A stretch of DNA of 64,000 nt from contig NZ_PDOG01000001.1 of NCBI RefSeq assembly GCF_003202205.1, forward strand, positions 404,507 through 468,506, read 5' to 3'. This document shows positions 43,813 to 52,254 of this stretch, piece by piece (within the stretch, counting starts at the first letter, position 1; every line of letters begins with the position of its first letter). The position numbers were made by a program, and so were the translations under genes. The notes under the pieces were generated by a model. It did not search any database and was not told the DNA's origin. It worked only from the letters and a program-made list of their open reading frames with translations. This DNA comes from Halomonas sp. LBP4. Lineage in GTDB: Bacteria > Pseudomonadota > Gammaproteobacteria > Pseudomonadales > Halomonadaceae.

Positions 43813-44125
43813 CTGTCACCTCCTTGCGGGCGCTCGGGCGCCTCTTGCGATGATGGAACATCGGCTCCGGGAGATGCGTGACACGGGAAGGGTTGCGATA
43901 TCGGGTGGCGCTTCCTGCGCCTCCTCGAAGCGATGCCCTGAGTATATGCCTCCCAGGGGGACGACGACAGCAGGCGAAGGCGACTTCCATATTCTCTGAC
44001 CAGCCGTCGGCGAACGACGACAGTCCCGATGCCCGAGTGGGCCCGGCCGCCCGCCGTCACCCACCGGGGACAACCGGGAGACGAGGGCGGGCCGAGTGGG
44101 TACCGCCCTCGCCCGACACGACGGC
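43813..44125. other. 313-bp gap between the glycine-zipper gene and the MTHFR-like gene
   Basis: No gene is seen. On the minus strand TATACT (43946-43941) could be a -10 for the glycine-zipper gene, giving a leader of about 120 nt. CGAGGGCGG/CCGCCCTCG (44082-44090 with 44103-44111) is a hairpin 15 nt downstream of the MTHFR-like stop and probably its terminator. Confidence 0.5.
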
Positions 44126-45040
44126 TCAGCCGGGCTGCTCGACGGTGGCGGCCTCCGACATCTCCGGCCCCTCGAGCCCGTGCCGCCGACAGTGCGCGGC
44201 GTGATGCGCGGCCAGCCAGGCACGGGTGGCGGCCGCCTGATTGAAGGTGTAGACATGCAGGCCGGCGATTCCGCCGTCGCCCAGGGCCGGGAACAACCCC
44301 TGCAGCAGGTCGTCGGGACGATAGAGGTCGGACTGCAGCAGGCGCCCGACCAGCCCCTTGCGGCGGCTCAGCACCCGGGTCGAGGCGCCCAGGCCGAGGC
44401 GCATGGCCACCGACAGCAGCCGGGTGCGGTCCAGCACGCCGGGGATCCCCGCATAGACCGGCAGTGTCATGCCGGACCGGCGCTGCCGTTCGAGCCAGGC
44501 CAGCACCGTCGAGGGCTCGAAGCACATCTGCGTGACGACGTAATCGGCCAGCGCCGCCTTGGCGTCGAGGACCCGCTGCAGGTCTGGGTCATCGAAGCGG
44601 TGATGGCCCTCGGGATAGGCGGGTACCCCGAGGCGGGCCGGCCGCGGCGACATGGCCGCCATGGCCTCGAGGAGCTCCACCCCGCCGGGATACTCCCCCG
44701 CGGGGCGGTCGGCGTCACCGCCCACCACGAAGCAGTCGTCGATGCCGGCGGCCAGCATGCGCTCCACCAGCCGTCGCAGATGGGCCGGGTCGCGGACCAG
44801 GCGAGCGGCGATATGGGGCACCGCCTGGAAGCCTGCCCCCACCAGCCACTCGGCCGCCTCCAGGGTCCGCTCGAGGCCGTGCCGTGGCGAGCAGGTCATG
44901 GTGACCACTGCGCCGGGTGGGAGGCTCCGGGCCGCCTCCTGCATGCCCTTGAGCGGCAGCAGCTCGTAGCGGGGGGCGGCCAGGGCCGCACAGCTCCTGC
45001 CGATTTCCTCGGCAGTGGTCAACCGCAGCAGGTCATTCAT
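44126..45040 (-). CDS. Methylenetetrahydrofolate reductase-like protein
   Basis: Encodes 304 residues resembling a divergent MetF TIM barrel. YELLPLKG keeps the catalytic Glu of FEFFPP. DDCFVVGGDADRPAGEYPGG matches the GDxP flavin loop, ADYVVTQMCFEP matches the substrate strand, and LHVYTFNQAAATRAWL matches the FYTLN end. It should interconvert 5-methyl-THF and 5,10-methylene-THF with FAD. It starts 3 nt after the GcvT-like gene, so it probably oxidises methyl-THF made by that protein rather than serving methionine synthesis. Confidence 0.85.
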   Translation of the reverse strand: MNDLLRLTTAEEIGRSCAALAAPRYELLPLKGMQEAARSLPPGAVVTMTCSPRHGLERTLEAAEWLVGAGFQAVPHIAARLVRDPAHLRRLVERMLAAGIDDCFVVGGDADRPAGEYPGGVELLEAMAAMSPRPARLGVPAYPEGHHRFDDPDLQRVLDAKAALADYVVTQMCFEPSTVLAWLERQRRSGMTLPVYAGIPGVLDRTRLLSVAMRLGLGASTRVLSRRKGLVGRLLQSDLYRPDDLLQGLFPALGDGGIAGLHVYTFNQAAATRAWLAAHHAAHCRRHGLEGPEMSEAATVEQPG

Positions 45041-45043
45041 GGC

Positions 45044-46240
45044 TCAGCCCTTGGGGATTTCCTTGCGTGGATCATGGAACGGCTTCGGCACCACCACGGC
45101 GTCCTGCATCCCGGTATTGGCTTCGATACGCAGCGGCGTGCCGAGCTCGGCTTGGGCCGTCGGCACCATGGCATAGCCGATATTGCGATCCTGGCGCGGC
45201 GAGTGGGTGGCCGAGGTCACCTTGCCGATGCGCTCGCCGGCGGTGTCGTACACGGGGAAGACGTCGATCATCGAACCGTCGGTGAAGTAGCCGACGCTCG
45301 GCCCCTCGATCTCCACGCCCACCAGCTTGCGCGACACCCCCTCGGCCTTGATGCGCTCCAGCGCCGCGCGGCCGATGAAGTCGTCGTCGCCGCGCAGGTC
45401 GACCATCCAGTCGTAGCCCATGCCCACCTCGAAGGGGTTGGTGTCGTACCAGATGTCGCAGCCGAAGGCGAGGATCCCCCCCTCGATGCGGCGGATATGG
45501 CAGGGGCCGATGACCTGCATCTGATGGGGTCGCCCGGCCTCGAAGACCCGCTGCCAGAGGCGTTCGCCGTGACGGGTCGCATCGCGGAGGTAGATCTCGT
45601 AGCCGATCTCGCCGGAATAGCCGGTGCGTGAGACCACCACCGACATGTCGTCGAGCGCCGCCTCCATGAGGTGGTAATAGGGGATCTCCAGCACCCGTTC
45701 GCCGAACAGGTCGAGCATGACCTGCTTGGCCTTGGGCCCCTGGACCTGCACCGGCGCCACGTCCACCTCCCGGATGGTGACGTCCATGCCCGCGTGGTAG
45801 GCCAGCCCCTGGCACCACAGCAGCACATCGCTGTCGGCCAGGGACAGCCAGAAACGGTTCTCCTCGATGCGCAGCAGCACCGGGTCGTTGATGATGCCGC
45901 CGTCGGGGGCGGTGACGAAGACGTACTTGCACTGCCCCACCTGGCACTGGCGCATGTCGCGGGGCACCAGCATCTGGGTGAAGGCGAAGGCGTCCGTACC
46001 GCTGATCTCGATCTGGCGCTCCACGCCCACGTCCCAGAGGGTGACGCCCTGCACCAGGGCCCAGTACTCGTCCACCGGATCGGTATACAACCGCGGGTGA
46101 TAGTGATGGTTGTAGACGCTGTACTTGCGCACCCCGTGACGACGGGAAGCATAGAAGAACGGCGACTTGCGGATCCGGGGATAGAGCAGGATCTCCGGTG
46201 CCGCCTGGCGGTGCTCGATGCTTTCGATGACCTGGGACAT
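45044..46240 (-). CDS. GcvT-like THF-dependent methyltransferase/demethylase (DmdA/LigM-like)
   Basis: Encodes 398 residues: a GcvT N-terminal domain (about 50-270: YWALVQGVTLWDVGVERQIEISG, KYVFVTAPDGGIINDPVLLRI, SRTGYSGEIGYEIYLRD) and a GcvT C-terminal barrel (about 290-395). This subfamily includes DMSP demethylase DmdA and O-demethylase LigM, which move a methyl group to THF and yield 5-methyl-THF. It is not the glycine cleavage T protein: no gcvH or gcvP is nearby. The start MSQVIESIEHRQ has AGGAG 8 nt upstream. The substrate is unknown. Confidence 0.85.
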   Translation of the reverse strand: MSQVIESIEHRQAAPEILLYPRIRKSPFFYASRRHGVRKYSVYNHHYHPRLYTDPVDEYWALVQGVTLWDVGVERQIEISGTDAFAFTQMLVPRDMRQCQVGQCKYVFVTAPDGGIINDPVLLRIEENRFWLSLADSDVLLWCQGLAYHAGMDVTIREVDVAPVQVQGPKAKQVMLDLFGERVLEIPYYHLMEAALDDMSVVVSRTGYSGEIGYEIYLRDATRHGERLWQRVFEAGRPHQMQVIGPCHIRRIEGGILAFGCDIWYDTNPFEVGMGYDWMVDLRGDDDFIGRAALERIKAEGVSRKLVGVEIEGPSVGYFTDGSMIDVFPVYDTAGERIGKVTSATHSPRQDRNIGYAMVPTAQAELGTPLRIEANTGMQDAVVVPKPFHDPRKEIPKG

Positions 46241-46536
46241 GATCATGTCTCCTTTCCGTTCCTGACCCGTACCGATTGGTCGCGGAGGGACGGCGAACGG
46301 CCGCCCTTGAATCGAAGCTAGCGCCGCCGACCCCACACCATGGCACCAGCGACGACGGCCACTTTGGTGACAGCGACACCGGCCCGGCCACTCTCGAGAT
46401 CGGTGGATTCGTGACGCAACCGCCTGTCGCAGCGACGAAAGTTATCGTCGCCACGGGACAGCAACCGGACCCGGCTTGGATTATGTTGACGAGAGAGCGA
46501 CGGGGTCGGCGGGCGGGTCACCACAGGAGAGCGGTC
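46241..46536. promoter_or_regulatory. Divergent control region of the demethylation module
   Basis: This 296-bp gap lies between the GcvT-like gene and the dimethylglycine dehydrogenase gene. GACAGCGAC (46369-46377), GACAGCAAC (46457-46465) and the reverse motif CTGTCGC (46424-46430) form related half-sites. The GlxA/AraC-type regulator encoded at 49171-50208 is the obvious candidate binder. No clear -35/-10 pair was found. Confidence 0.35.
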
Positions 46537-49104
46537 ATGGCGACACTACCCAAGCGCGCGAACGCGGTGATCATCGGCCAGGGCGGCATCGTCGGCGCCT
46601 CGGTGGCCCACCACCTGATCGAGCAGGGCTGGGAGCACCTCGTGGGACTCGACAAGTCCGCCATTCCCTCGGACATCGGCTCCACCTCCCACGCCTCCGA
46701 CTTCTGCTACATGACCTCCCACGACAAGATGTCGTGCTACACCACCACCTACAGCCAGCGTTTCTACGAGCGCCTGGGCCACTATCGGCGCATCGGCGGC
46801 CTCGAGGTGGCACGAGTGGGCGACGACGCCCGCATGGAGGAGCTCAAGCGCAAGGTCGCCTCGGGCAAGGCGTTCGGTACCCGTGCCCGACTGATCGGCC
46901 CCGACGAGGTGATCGAGCGCTTTCCCCTGGTGCAACGGGAGCTGATCCAGGGCGCCCTGTGGGACCCGGACGCCGGCCTGGTGGTGCCCCGCTCCCAGCA
47001 GGTCGCCGGCGAGTTGATCGAGGCGGCGGTGGCCGCCGGGCGGCTGCAGACCTTCCCCGATACCCCGGCGCTGGACATCGACGTCCGGGACGGCCATGTG
47101 CGCGGCGTGGAGACCGCCAGGGGCTATATCGAGACCCCGGTGGTGATCGTGACCTCGGGGATCTGGGGGCCGATCCCGGCGGCCATGGGCGGCGCGGCGC
47201 TGCCGCTGATGCCGGTGGAACACCCCTTGCTGTTCTTCGGGCCCTTCGATGTCTTCGCCGGTACCGGCCAGGAGATCGGTTACCCCCTGCTGCGCGATCA
47301 GGGCAACTCGGCCTACATGCGCGACACCGGCGACCCCGCCACCACCGAGGGCGGGCAGCTCGAGTGGGGTTACTACGAGGCCGCCGCCCCTCGCCTGGTG
47401 CACCCCACCGAGATCCTCGAACGCGACCGGGCACGGCTGTCGCCGTCGATGCGCGACCTCGAGATCGACCAGGTCATGCACGCCTTTACCCGGGCGGTGG
47501 AACTCACCCCCGCGCTCGGCGAACTGGGCTGGGATGAGAAGCACTCGTTCAACGGCCTGCTGTCGGTCACCAATGACGGCGGCTCCCTGGTCGGCGAATC
47601 GCCGGAGACCCGCGGCCTGTGGTTCTGCGAGGCGGTGTGGGTCAAGGACGGCCCGGGCATGGGCAAGGTGTTCGCCGACTGGATCACCCAGGGCCGCCCG
47701 GAACTCGACCCCTTCGGCATCGACATTGCGCGCTTCTACCCCGTGCAGAAGACCCCGCACTACGTCCACGGGCGCTGTCTCGAGATCGCCCGAAAGATCT
47801 ACGACCCGCCGGTGCACCCTCGCGAGCCCTTCGAAACCGGTCGCGACCTGCGGCGCAGCCCCTTCTGGCCCAGGGAGAAGGAGCTCGGCGGCTACTTCAT
47901 GGAGGCGGCGGGCTGGGAGCGGGCCCACGGCTATGCGGCCAACGAGCCCCTGCTCGAGCGCTATGCCGAGCGGGTTCCCGAGCGCCTCAACGAGTGGGAC
48001 GCTCGCCACTTCTGGCGGGTCTCCAACGCCGAGCACCTCGCGCTGAGCGAGGACGTGGGCATGATCAACCTCTCCCACTTCGCCATCTTCGACGTCACCG
48101 GGCCGGATGCCGAGGCACTGCTGGAGACCCTCTCGGTGGCCCGGGTGGGCGGCGAGACGCCCCTCGGCAAGGGCGTCTACACCCACTTCCTGGACGAGGC
48201 CGGCGGCGTGCATGCCGACCTGACCATCGTGCGTCTCGCCACCGATGCCTTCCGGGTGATCTGTGGCGGCGACACCGGTCATCGCGACTACGTGTGGATG
48301 AAACGCCTGGCCGAGGACAGGGGCCTGACCCGCCTGCATCTCGAGGACCGCACCGACAGCCTGGCCACCCTGGGACTGTGGGGCCCCAATGCCCGACGCA
48401 CGCTGCAGGCGGTCGCCGACGACCCGCAGGCGCTGGAGAACGAGCGCTTCCCCTTCGCCACGGCCCGCGAGATCCGCGTGCGCGGACTGCCGGTGTGGGC
48501 CTTCCGCATCTCCTACGTCGGCGAACAGGGCTGGGAGCTGTACATCCCGTTCAGCTACGGGCTCAGCCTGTGGGACCTGCTCTTTGATCAAGGCGTGACA
48601 CCGGTGGGCATCGAGACCTACGCCAACAGCCGGCGCCTGGAGAAGAGCCTGCGACTGCAGAACGTCGACCTGCTCACCGAGTACAACCTCGTCGAGGCAG
48701 GGCTCGCACGCCCCAGGGTCAAGCCGGCGGACTTCCATGGCAAGGCCGCCTACCTGGCACAGCGCGAGCGCGAGCGACAGCCGGCCTACCTCTGCACCCT
48801 GACCCTGCAGGACAACCGCGACGCCAGGGGGATCCCACGCTATCCGGTGGGCCAGTCCCCGATCCTCGACCCGGAGAGCGGCGAGGTGCTCGTGGACGCC
48901 CTGGGGCGCCGCTCCTACGTGACCAGCATCGCCTACGGCCCCTCCGTGGGCAGGATCATCGCCCTGGGCTATCTGCCGGTGGAGCATGCCCGGGAGGGCC
49001 ACACCCTCACCCTGGAGTACTTCGGCGAGCACTACCCGCTGACCGTCGAGGCCGTCGGCTATCGCGCCCTGTATGACCCGGACAATCAGCGCCCCAGGAG
49101 CTAG
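46537..49104 (+). CDS. Dimethylglycine dehydrogenase-like flavoprotein fused to GcvT domains
   Basis: Encodes 855 residues: an FAD-binding DAO domain (about 8-375, NAVIIGQGGIVGAS), an FAO_M linker (about 380-435), a GcvT domain (about 440-720, with VGEQGWELYIPF) and a GcvT C-terminal barrel (about 745-850). His52 in STSHASDF is placed like the His that carries covalent FAD in dimethylglycine and sarcosine dehydrogenases. Such enzymes demethylate N-methyl glycines and load the carbon on THF as 5,10-methylene-THF. CAGGAGA precedes the ATG. Dimethylglycine is likely but not proven. Confidence 0.88.
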   Translation: MATLPKRANAVIIGQGGIVGASVAHHLIEQGWEHLVGLDKSAIPSDIGSTSHASDFCYMTSHDKMSCYTTTYSQRFYERLGHYRRIGGLEVARVGDDARMEELKRKVASGKAFGTRARLIGPDEVIERFPLVQRELIQGALWDPDAGLVVPRSQQVAGELIEAAVAAGRLQTFPDTPALDIDVRDGHVRGVETARGYIETPVVIVTSGIWGPIPAAMGGAALPLMPVEHPLLFFGPFDVFAGTGQEIGYPLLRDQGNSAYMRDTGDPATTEGGQLEWGYYEAAAPRLVHPTEILERDRARLSPSMRDLEIDQVMHAFTRAVELTPALGELGWDEKHSFNGLLSVTNDGGSLVGESPETRGLWFCEAVWVKDGPGMGKVFADWITQGRPELDPFGIDIARFYPVQKTPHYVHGRCLEIARKIYDPPVHPREPFETGRDLRRSPFWPREKELGGYFMEAAGWERAHGYAANEPLLERYAERVPERLNEWDARHFWRVSNAEHLALSEDVGMINLSHFAIFDVTGPDAEALLETLSVARVGGETPLGKGVYTHFLDEAGGVHADLTIVRLATDAFRVICGGDTGHRDYVWMKRLAEDRGLTRLHLEDRTDSLATLGLWGPNARRTLQAVADDPQALENERFPFATAREIRVRGLPVWAFRISYVGEQGWELYIPFSYGLSLWDLLFDQGVTPVGIETYANSRRLEKSLRLQNVDLLTEYNLVEAGLARPRVKPADFHGKAAYLAQRERERQPAYLCTLTLQDNRDARGIPRYPVGQSPILDPESGEVLVDALGRRSYVTSIAYGPSVGRIIALGYLPVEHAREGHTLTLEYFGEHYPLTVEAVGYRALYDPDNQRPRS

Positions 49105-49170
49105 GCATTGTCCGAGAACTGTCTGCGCTCGGCCATACGGCGTTAAAAATCAGCCCAAAGTACTCATTGT

Positions 49171-50208
49171 TCACTCCTCGCCGGGGGGCGGGGTCGCCTC
49201 GGCGTGTTGGGTCGCGGCATCCGCCACCCGGTCGCTGCGCCGCTTGCGCTCGCGGCTGGGCGAATGGCCGAAGCGGTCGTGATAGCACTTGGTGAAGTGT
49301 GGTGGCGAGATGAAACCGCACGCCAGCGCCACGTCGGTGATCGGCATATGGGTCTGTCGCAGCAGCAACCGCGCCCGCATCAGGCGCAGGTCCATGTAGT
49401 ACTTCAACGGCGGGCAGTCGACGTAGCGCTGGAACAGCCGCTCCAGCTGCCGCCGCGAGAGGTCGGCGTAGCTCGCCAGTTCGTTCAGCGACAACGGCTC
49501 CTGCAGGTTCGCCTCCATGAGGGTCGCCACCTCCTCCAGCTTGGGGTGGCTGTGGCCGAGGCGCACCCGCAGCGGGTTGCGCTGGTGATCTCCCACGTCC
49601 CGGATCCGCTCGTGGATGAACTCCTCGGCGATGGCCTCGGCCAGCTCCAGGCCCTGCTGGCGGGCGATGAGGGTGAGCATCATGTCCAGGGGCGAGATGC
49701 CGCCGGAGCAGGTATAGCGGTCGCGATCCATGACGAACAGCTGCGAGGTGAAGGTCACCTCGGGAAACATCAGCGCCTCGTGGATGCTCGAGAAGTGCTC
49801 CCAGTGCAGGGTACAGCGGTAGCCATTGAGGACTCCCGCCTGGGCGAGTACATAGCTACCGGTGCAGACCGCCCCCAGGGGGGTGTGACGTGCGGCCAGC
49901 CGGCGCAGCCATCGGAGGGTGCCGCGGTCGCAATGGTGTTGTACCTCCACCCCGGCACATACCACCACGAGATCCAGCGGTGGCGCCTTCTCCATGGCGT
50001 GGTCCACCCCGGTCTGCAGGCCGCTGCTGGCACTCACCGGGGCGCCGTCCCGGCTCACCATGTGCCAGGTGTAGAGCCGGCGGTCGGTGAGGTGATTGGC
50101 CATGCGGAACGGCTCCAGGGCCGAGGAGAAGGCGAGTTGGGAGAACCCCGGTACCAGGAAGAAGCCGATCTCGTAGTGGCCGTTCTCTGGAGTGGCAGTG
50201 GGCACCAT
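49171..50208 (-). CDS. GlxA/AraC-family transcriptional regulator (GbdR-like)
   Basis: Encodes 345 residues: an N-terminal DJ-1/PfpI-like sensor domain (about 10-200, AVCTGSYVLAQAGVL) and a C-terminal AraC helix-turn-helix pair (about 230-325, SLNELASYADLSRRQLERLFQRY and ITDVALACGFISPPHFTKCY). In Pseudomonas, relatives GbdR, SouR and CdhR sense dimethylglycine, sarcosine or carnitine. Its place between the dimethylglycine dehydrogenase and fhs genes suggests it controls this module. The start MVPTATPENGH has GGGAGGA upstream; an earlier ATG exists at 50238. Confidence 0.9.
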   Translation of the reverse strand: MVPTATPENGHYEIGFFLVPGFSQLAFSSALEPFRMANHLTDRRLYTWHMVSRDGAPVSASSGLQTGVDHAMEKAPPLDLVVVCAGVEVQHHCDRGTLRWLRRLAARHTPLGAVCTGSYVLAQAGVLNGYRCTLHWEHFSSIHEALMFPEVTFTSQLFVMDRDRYTCSGGISPLDMMLTLIARQQGLELAEAIAEEFIHERIRDVGDHQRNPLRVRLGHSHPKLEEVATLMEANLQEPLSLNELASYADLSRRQLERLFQRYVDCPPLKYYMDLRLMRARLLLRQTHMPITDVALACGFISPPHFTKCYHDRFGHSPSRERKRRSDRVADAATQHAEATPPPGEE

Positions 50209-50500
50209 CGCGTCTTCCTCCCGGAAATGAGTCCTCACTACGTTAATTTACCGACAGTTGATCCACGGCGATAGTTGCGTGGCCCGCTGATCCACGTCAT
50301 CGAGATCGCACGGTTACACCAGGCCGCCCGCACGCTTCGGCAACCGCCGCTCCCCGGCGAAAGCGCTGGTCCTGCCAGGCTGCCTGTGTCGCTGTGGCCA
50401 ATTCCCTTGACGTCGGTGAGCAAATCCGGCCGCGCCCGGGCGAGAATACTGAGCGTATTGCAACGCACATGGCTCGGTTGATACGTCAGGAGGCTTGGCG
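50209..50500. promoter_or_regulatory. Divergent control region between the GlxA-type regulator and fhs
   Basis: This is a 292-bp gap. It contains a palindrome AATAC-TGAGC-GTATT (50445-50459) 42 nt before the fhs ATG and a TTGACG at 50407-50412 without a matching -10. The fhs ribosome binding site is AGGAGG, 7 nt from the ATG. No riboswitch structure was recognised. Confidence 0.35.
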
Positions 50501-52234
50501 ATGGCAATCACCCCGCAAGAAGTCAGGCACGCGCAGCCGTCGATGCCGGACAACCTCACGATCGCTCGTGATGCGCGACTCTGGCCCATCGAGGAGATTG
50601 CCCATCGCATGGGCGTGCCCGGCGAAGCCGTGGAGCCCTACGGCCGGGGCGTGGCCAAGCTGGACCTCGCCGCCGCGGACGCCCTCGCGGGGCGCCCGCG
50701 GGCACGCTACGTGGTGGTCTCGGCGATCACGCCCACCCCGCTCGGCGAAGGCAAGACCACCACCGCCATCGGCCTCGTCCAGGGCTTGCAACAGCTCGGC
50801 CATGCCGCCACGGTCGCCCTCCGGCAGTCTTCCATGGGGCCGACGCTGGGCATCAAGGGCGGTGCTGCCGGCGGCGGCTACAGCCAGGTGGTCCCCATGG
50901 AGCGCATCAACCTGCATCTGACCGGTGACATTCATGCGGTCACCGCGGCGCATAACCTGCTCGCGGCGATGGTCGACAATCACCTCCACCATCGCCATGG
51001 TATCGACCTGGACCCCGAGAACATCCGCTGGCAGCGGGTGGTCGACATCAACGACCGTGCCCTGCGCCACATCGTCACGGGGCTGGGCCCCCGCACCGAT
51101 GGCGTCACCCGCCAGAGCGGCTTCGAGATCACTGCCGCCTCCGAGGTCATGGCGGTGCTCGCCCTGGCCGACTCCCTGCAGGACCTGCGGCGTCGCCTGG
51201 GCCGCATGGTGGTGGGCTACACTCGCGTCGGCGAGCCGGTCACCGCCGAGGAGATCGGGGCGGCCGGCGCCATGACCGCCCTGCTCAAGGAGGCGATCAA
51301 GCCCAATCTGCTGCAGACCCTGGAGCACGCGCCGGCGCTCATCCATGCCGGGCCGTTCGGCAACATCGCCCACGGCAACTCCTCCATCGTCGCCGACCGG
51401 ATCGGCATTCATGGCGGGGATTTCCTCGTCACCGAGGCGGGCTTCGGCGCGGACATGGGGGCCGAACGGTTCTTCAACATCAAGAGTCGCGCCTCGGGGC
51501 TGGCGCCGGACGCCGCGGTGCTGGTGGTCACGGTGCGGGCGCTGAAGTACCACTCCGGGCGTTACCGCGTGGTGGCCGGCAAGCCGCTGCCCGCCGCCAT
51601 GCAGGCGGAGAGCCCCGAGGATGTGCGCGCCGGTGCCGCCAACCTGATCAAGCAGATCGACAACATCCGTGCCCACGGTGTCACACCGGTGGTGGCGATC
51701 AATGCCTTCCCGTCGGACAGCCCCGGCGAGCACGCCGTCATTCGCCACCTTGCCGACGCCGCCGGTGCCCGCGCCGTGGTCACGACCCATGTCCGCGACG
51801 GTGGCGCCGGCGCCATCGAACTGGCCAGGGCCGTCATCGATGCCGCCGATAACGGCAGCGAGTTCCGTTTCCTCTATCCGGACGACATGCCACCTGACGC
51901 CAAGATCGAGCGCATCGCCACCCGGCTCTACGGCGCCGCCGACGTCGCCTTCGCCCCCGAGGCCCGCCGCCAGCTCGAGGCCTACCAGGAGCAGGGTCAT
52001 GGCGGCTTGCCGGTGTGCATCGCCAAGACCCACCTGTCGCTCTCCTCGGACCCGACGCTGCTCGGCGCGCCCACCGGCTGGACCCTGCCGGTACGCGAGG
52101 TCCGGCTCTCCGCCGGGGCCGGTTTCCTCTATGCCCTGTGCGGCGACGTCCGCACCATGCCGGGCCTGGGCGCCGACCCGGCCGCCGCCCGGCTCGACAT
52201 CGACGACAACGGCGAGATCACCGGGCTCTATTGA
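50501..52234 (+). CDS. fhs: Formate-tetrahydrofolate ligase
   Basis: Encodes 577 residues. PTPLGEGKTTTAIGL is the ATP loop, RQSSMGPTLGIKGGAAGGGYSQV the folate/phosphate region and VTVRALKYHSG a further family block. It links formate, ATP and THF to 10-formyl-THF; run in reverse it yields ATP and formate from methyl groups. It lies with THF-dependent demethylases, which suggests the reverse or balancing role. It converges on puuB1, whose stop is 20 bp away. Confidence 0.97.
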   Translation: MAITPQEVRHAQPSMPDNLTIARDARLWPIEEIAHRMGVPGEAVEPYGRGVAKLDLAAADALAGRPRARYVVVSAITPTPLGEGKTTTAIGLVQGLQQLGHAATVALRQSSMGPTLGIKGGAAGGGYSQVVPMERINLHLTGDIHAVTAAHNLLAAMVDNHLHHRHGIDLDPENIRWQRVVDINDRALRHIVTGLGPRTDGVTRQSGFEITAASEVMAVLALADSLQDLRRRLGRMVVGYTRVGEPVTAEEIGAAGAMTALLKEAIKPNLLQTLEHAPALIHAGPFGNIAHGNSSIVADRIGIHGGDFLVTEAGFGADMGAERFFNIKSRASGLAPDAAVLVVTVRALKYHSGRYRVVAGKPLPAAMQAESPEDVRAGAANLIKQIDNIRAHGVTPVVAINAFPSDSPGEHAVIRHLADAAGARAVVTTHVRDGGAGAIELARAVIDAADNGSEFRFLYPDDMPPDAKIERIATRLYGAADVAFAPEARRQLEAYQEQGHGGLPVCIAKTHLSLSSDPTLLGAPTGWTLPVREVRLSAGAGFLYALCGDVRTMPGLGADPAAARLDIDDNGEITGLY

Positions 52235-52254
52235 ACCCGCTGCGGGCGCCGAGC

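Noticed and set aside
44082..44111. Possible small RNA or riboswitch before the MTHFR-like gene
   Set aside because: The hairpin lies downstream of that gene on its coding strand, so a terminator explains it better.
45044..46240. Glycine cleavage system T protein
   Set aside because: No gcvH or gcvP is nearby and the sequence follows the DmdA/LigM-like pattern, with MTHFR as its partner.
46546..49032. An 828-codon open frame on the minus strand
   Set aside because: It is the antisense shadow of the dimethylglycine dehydrogenase-like gene, whose domains are clear.
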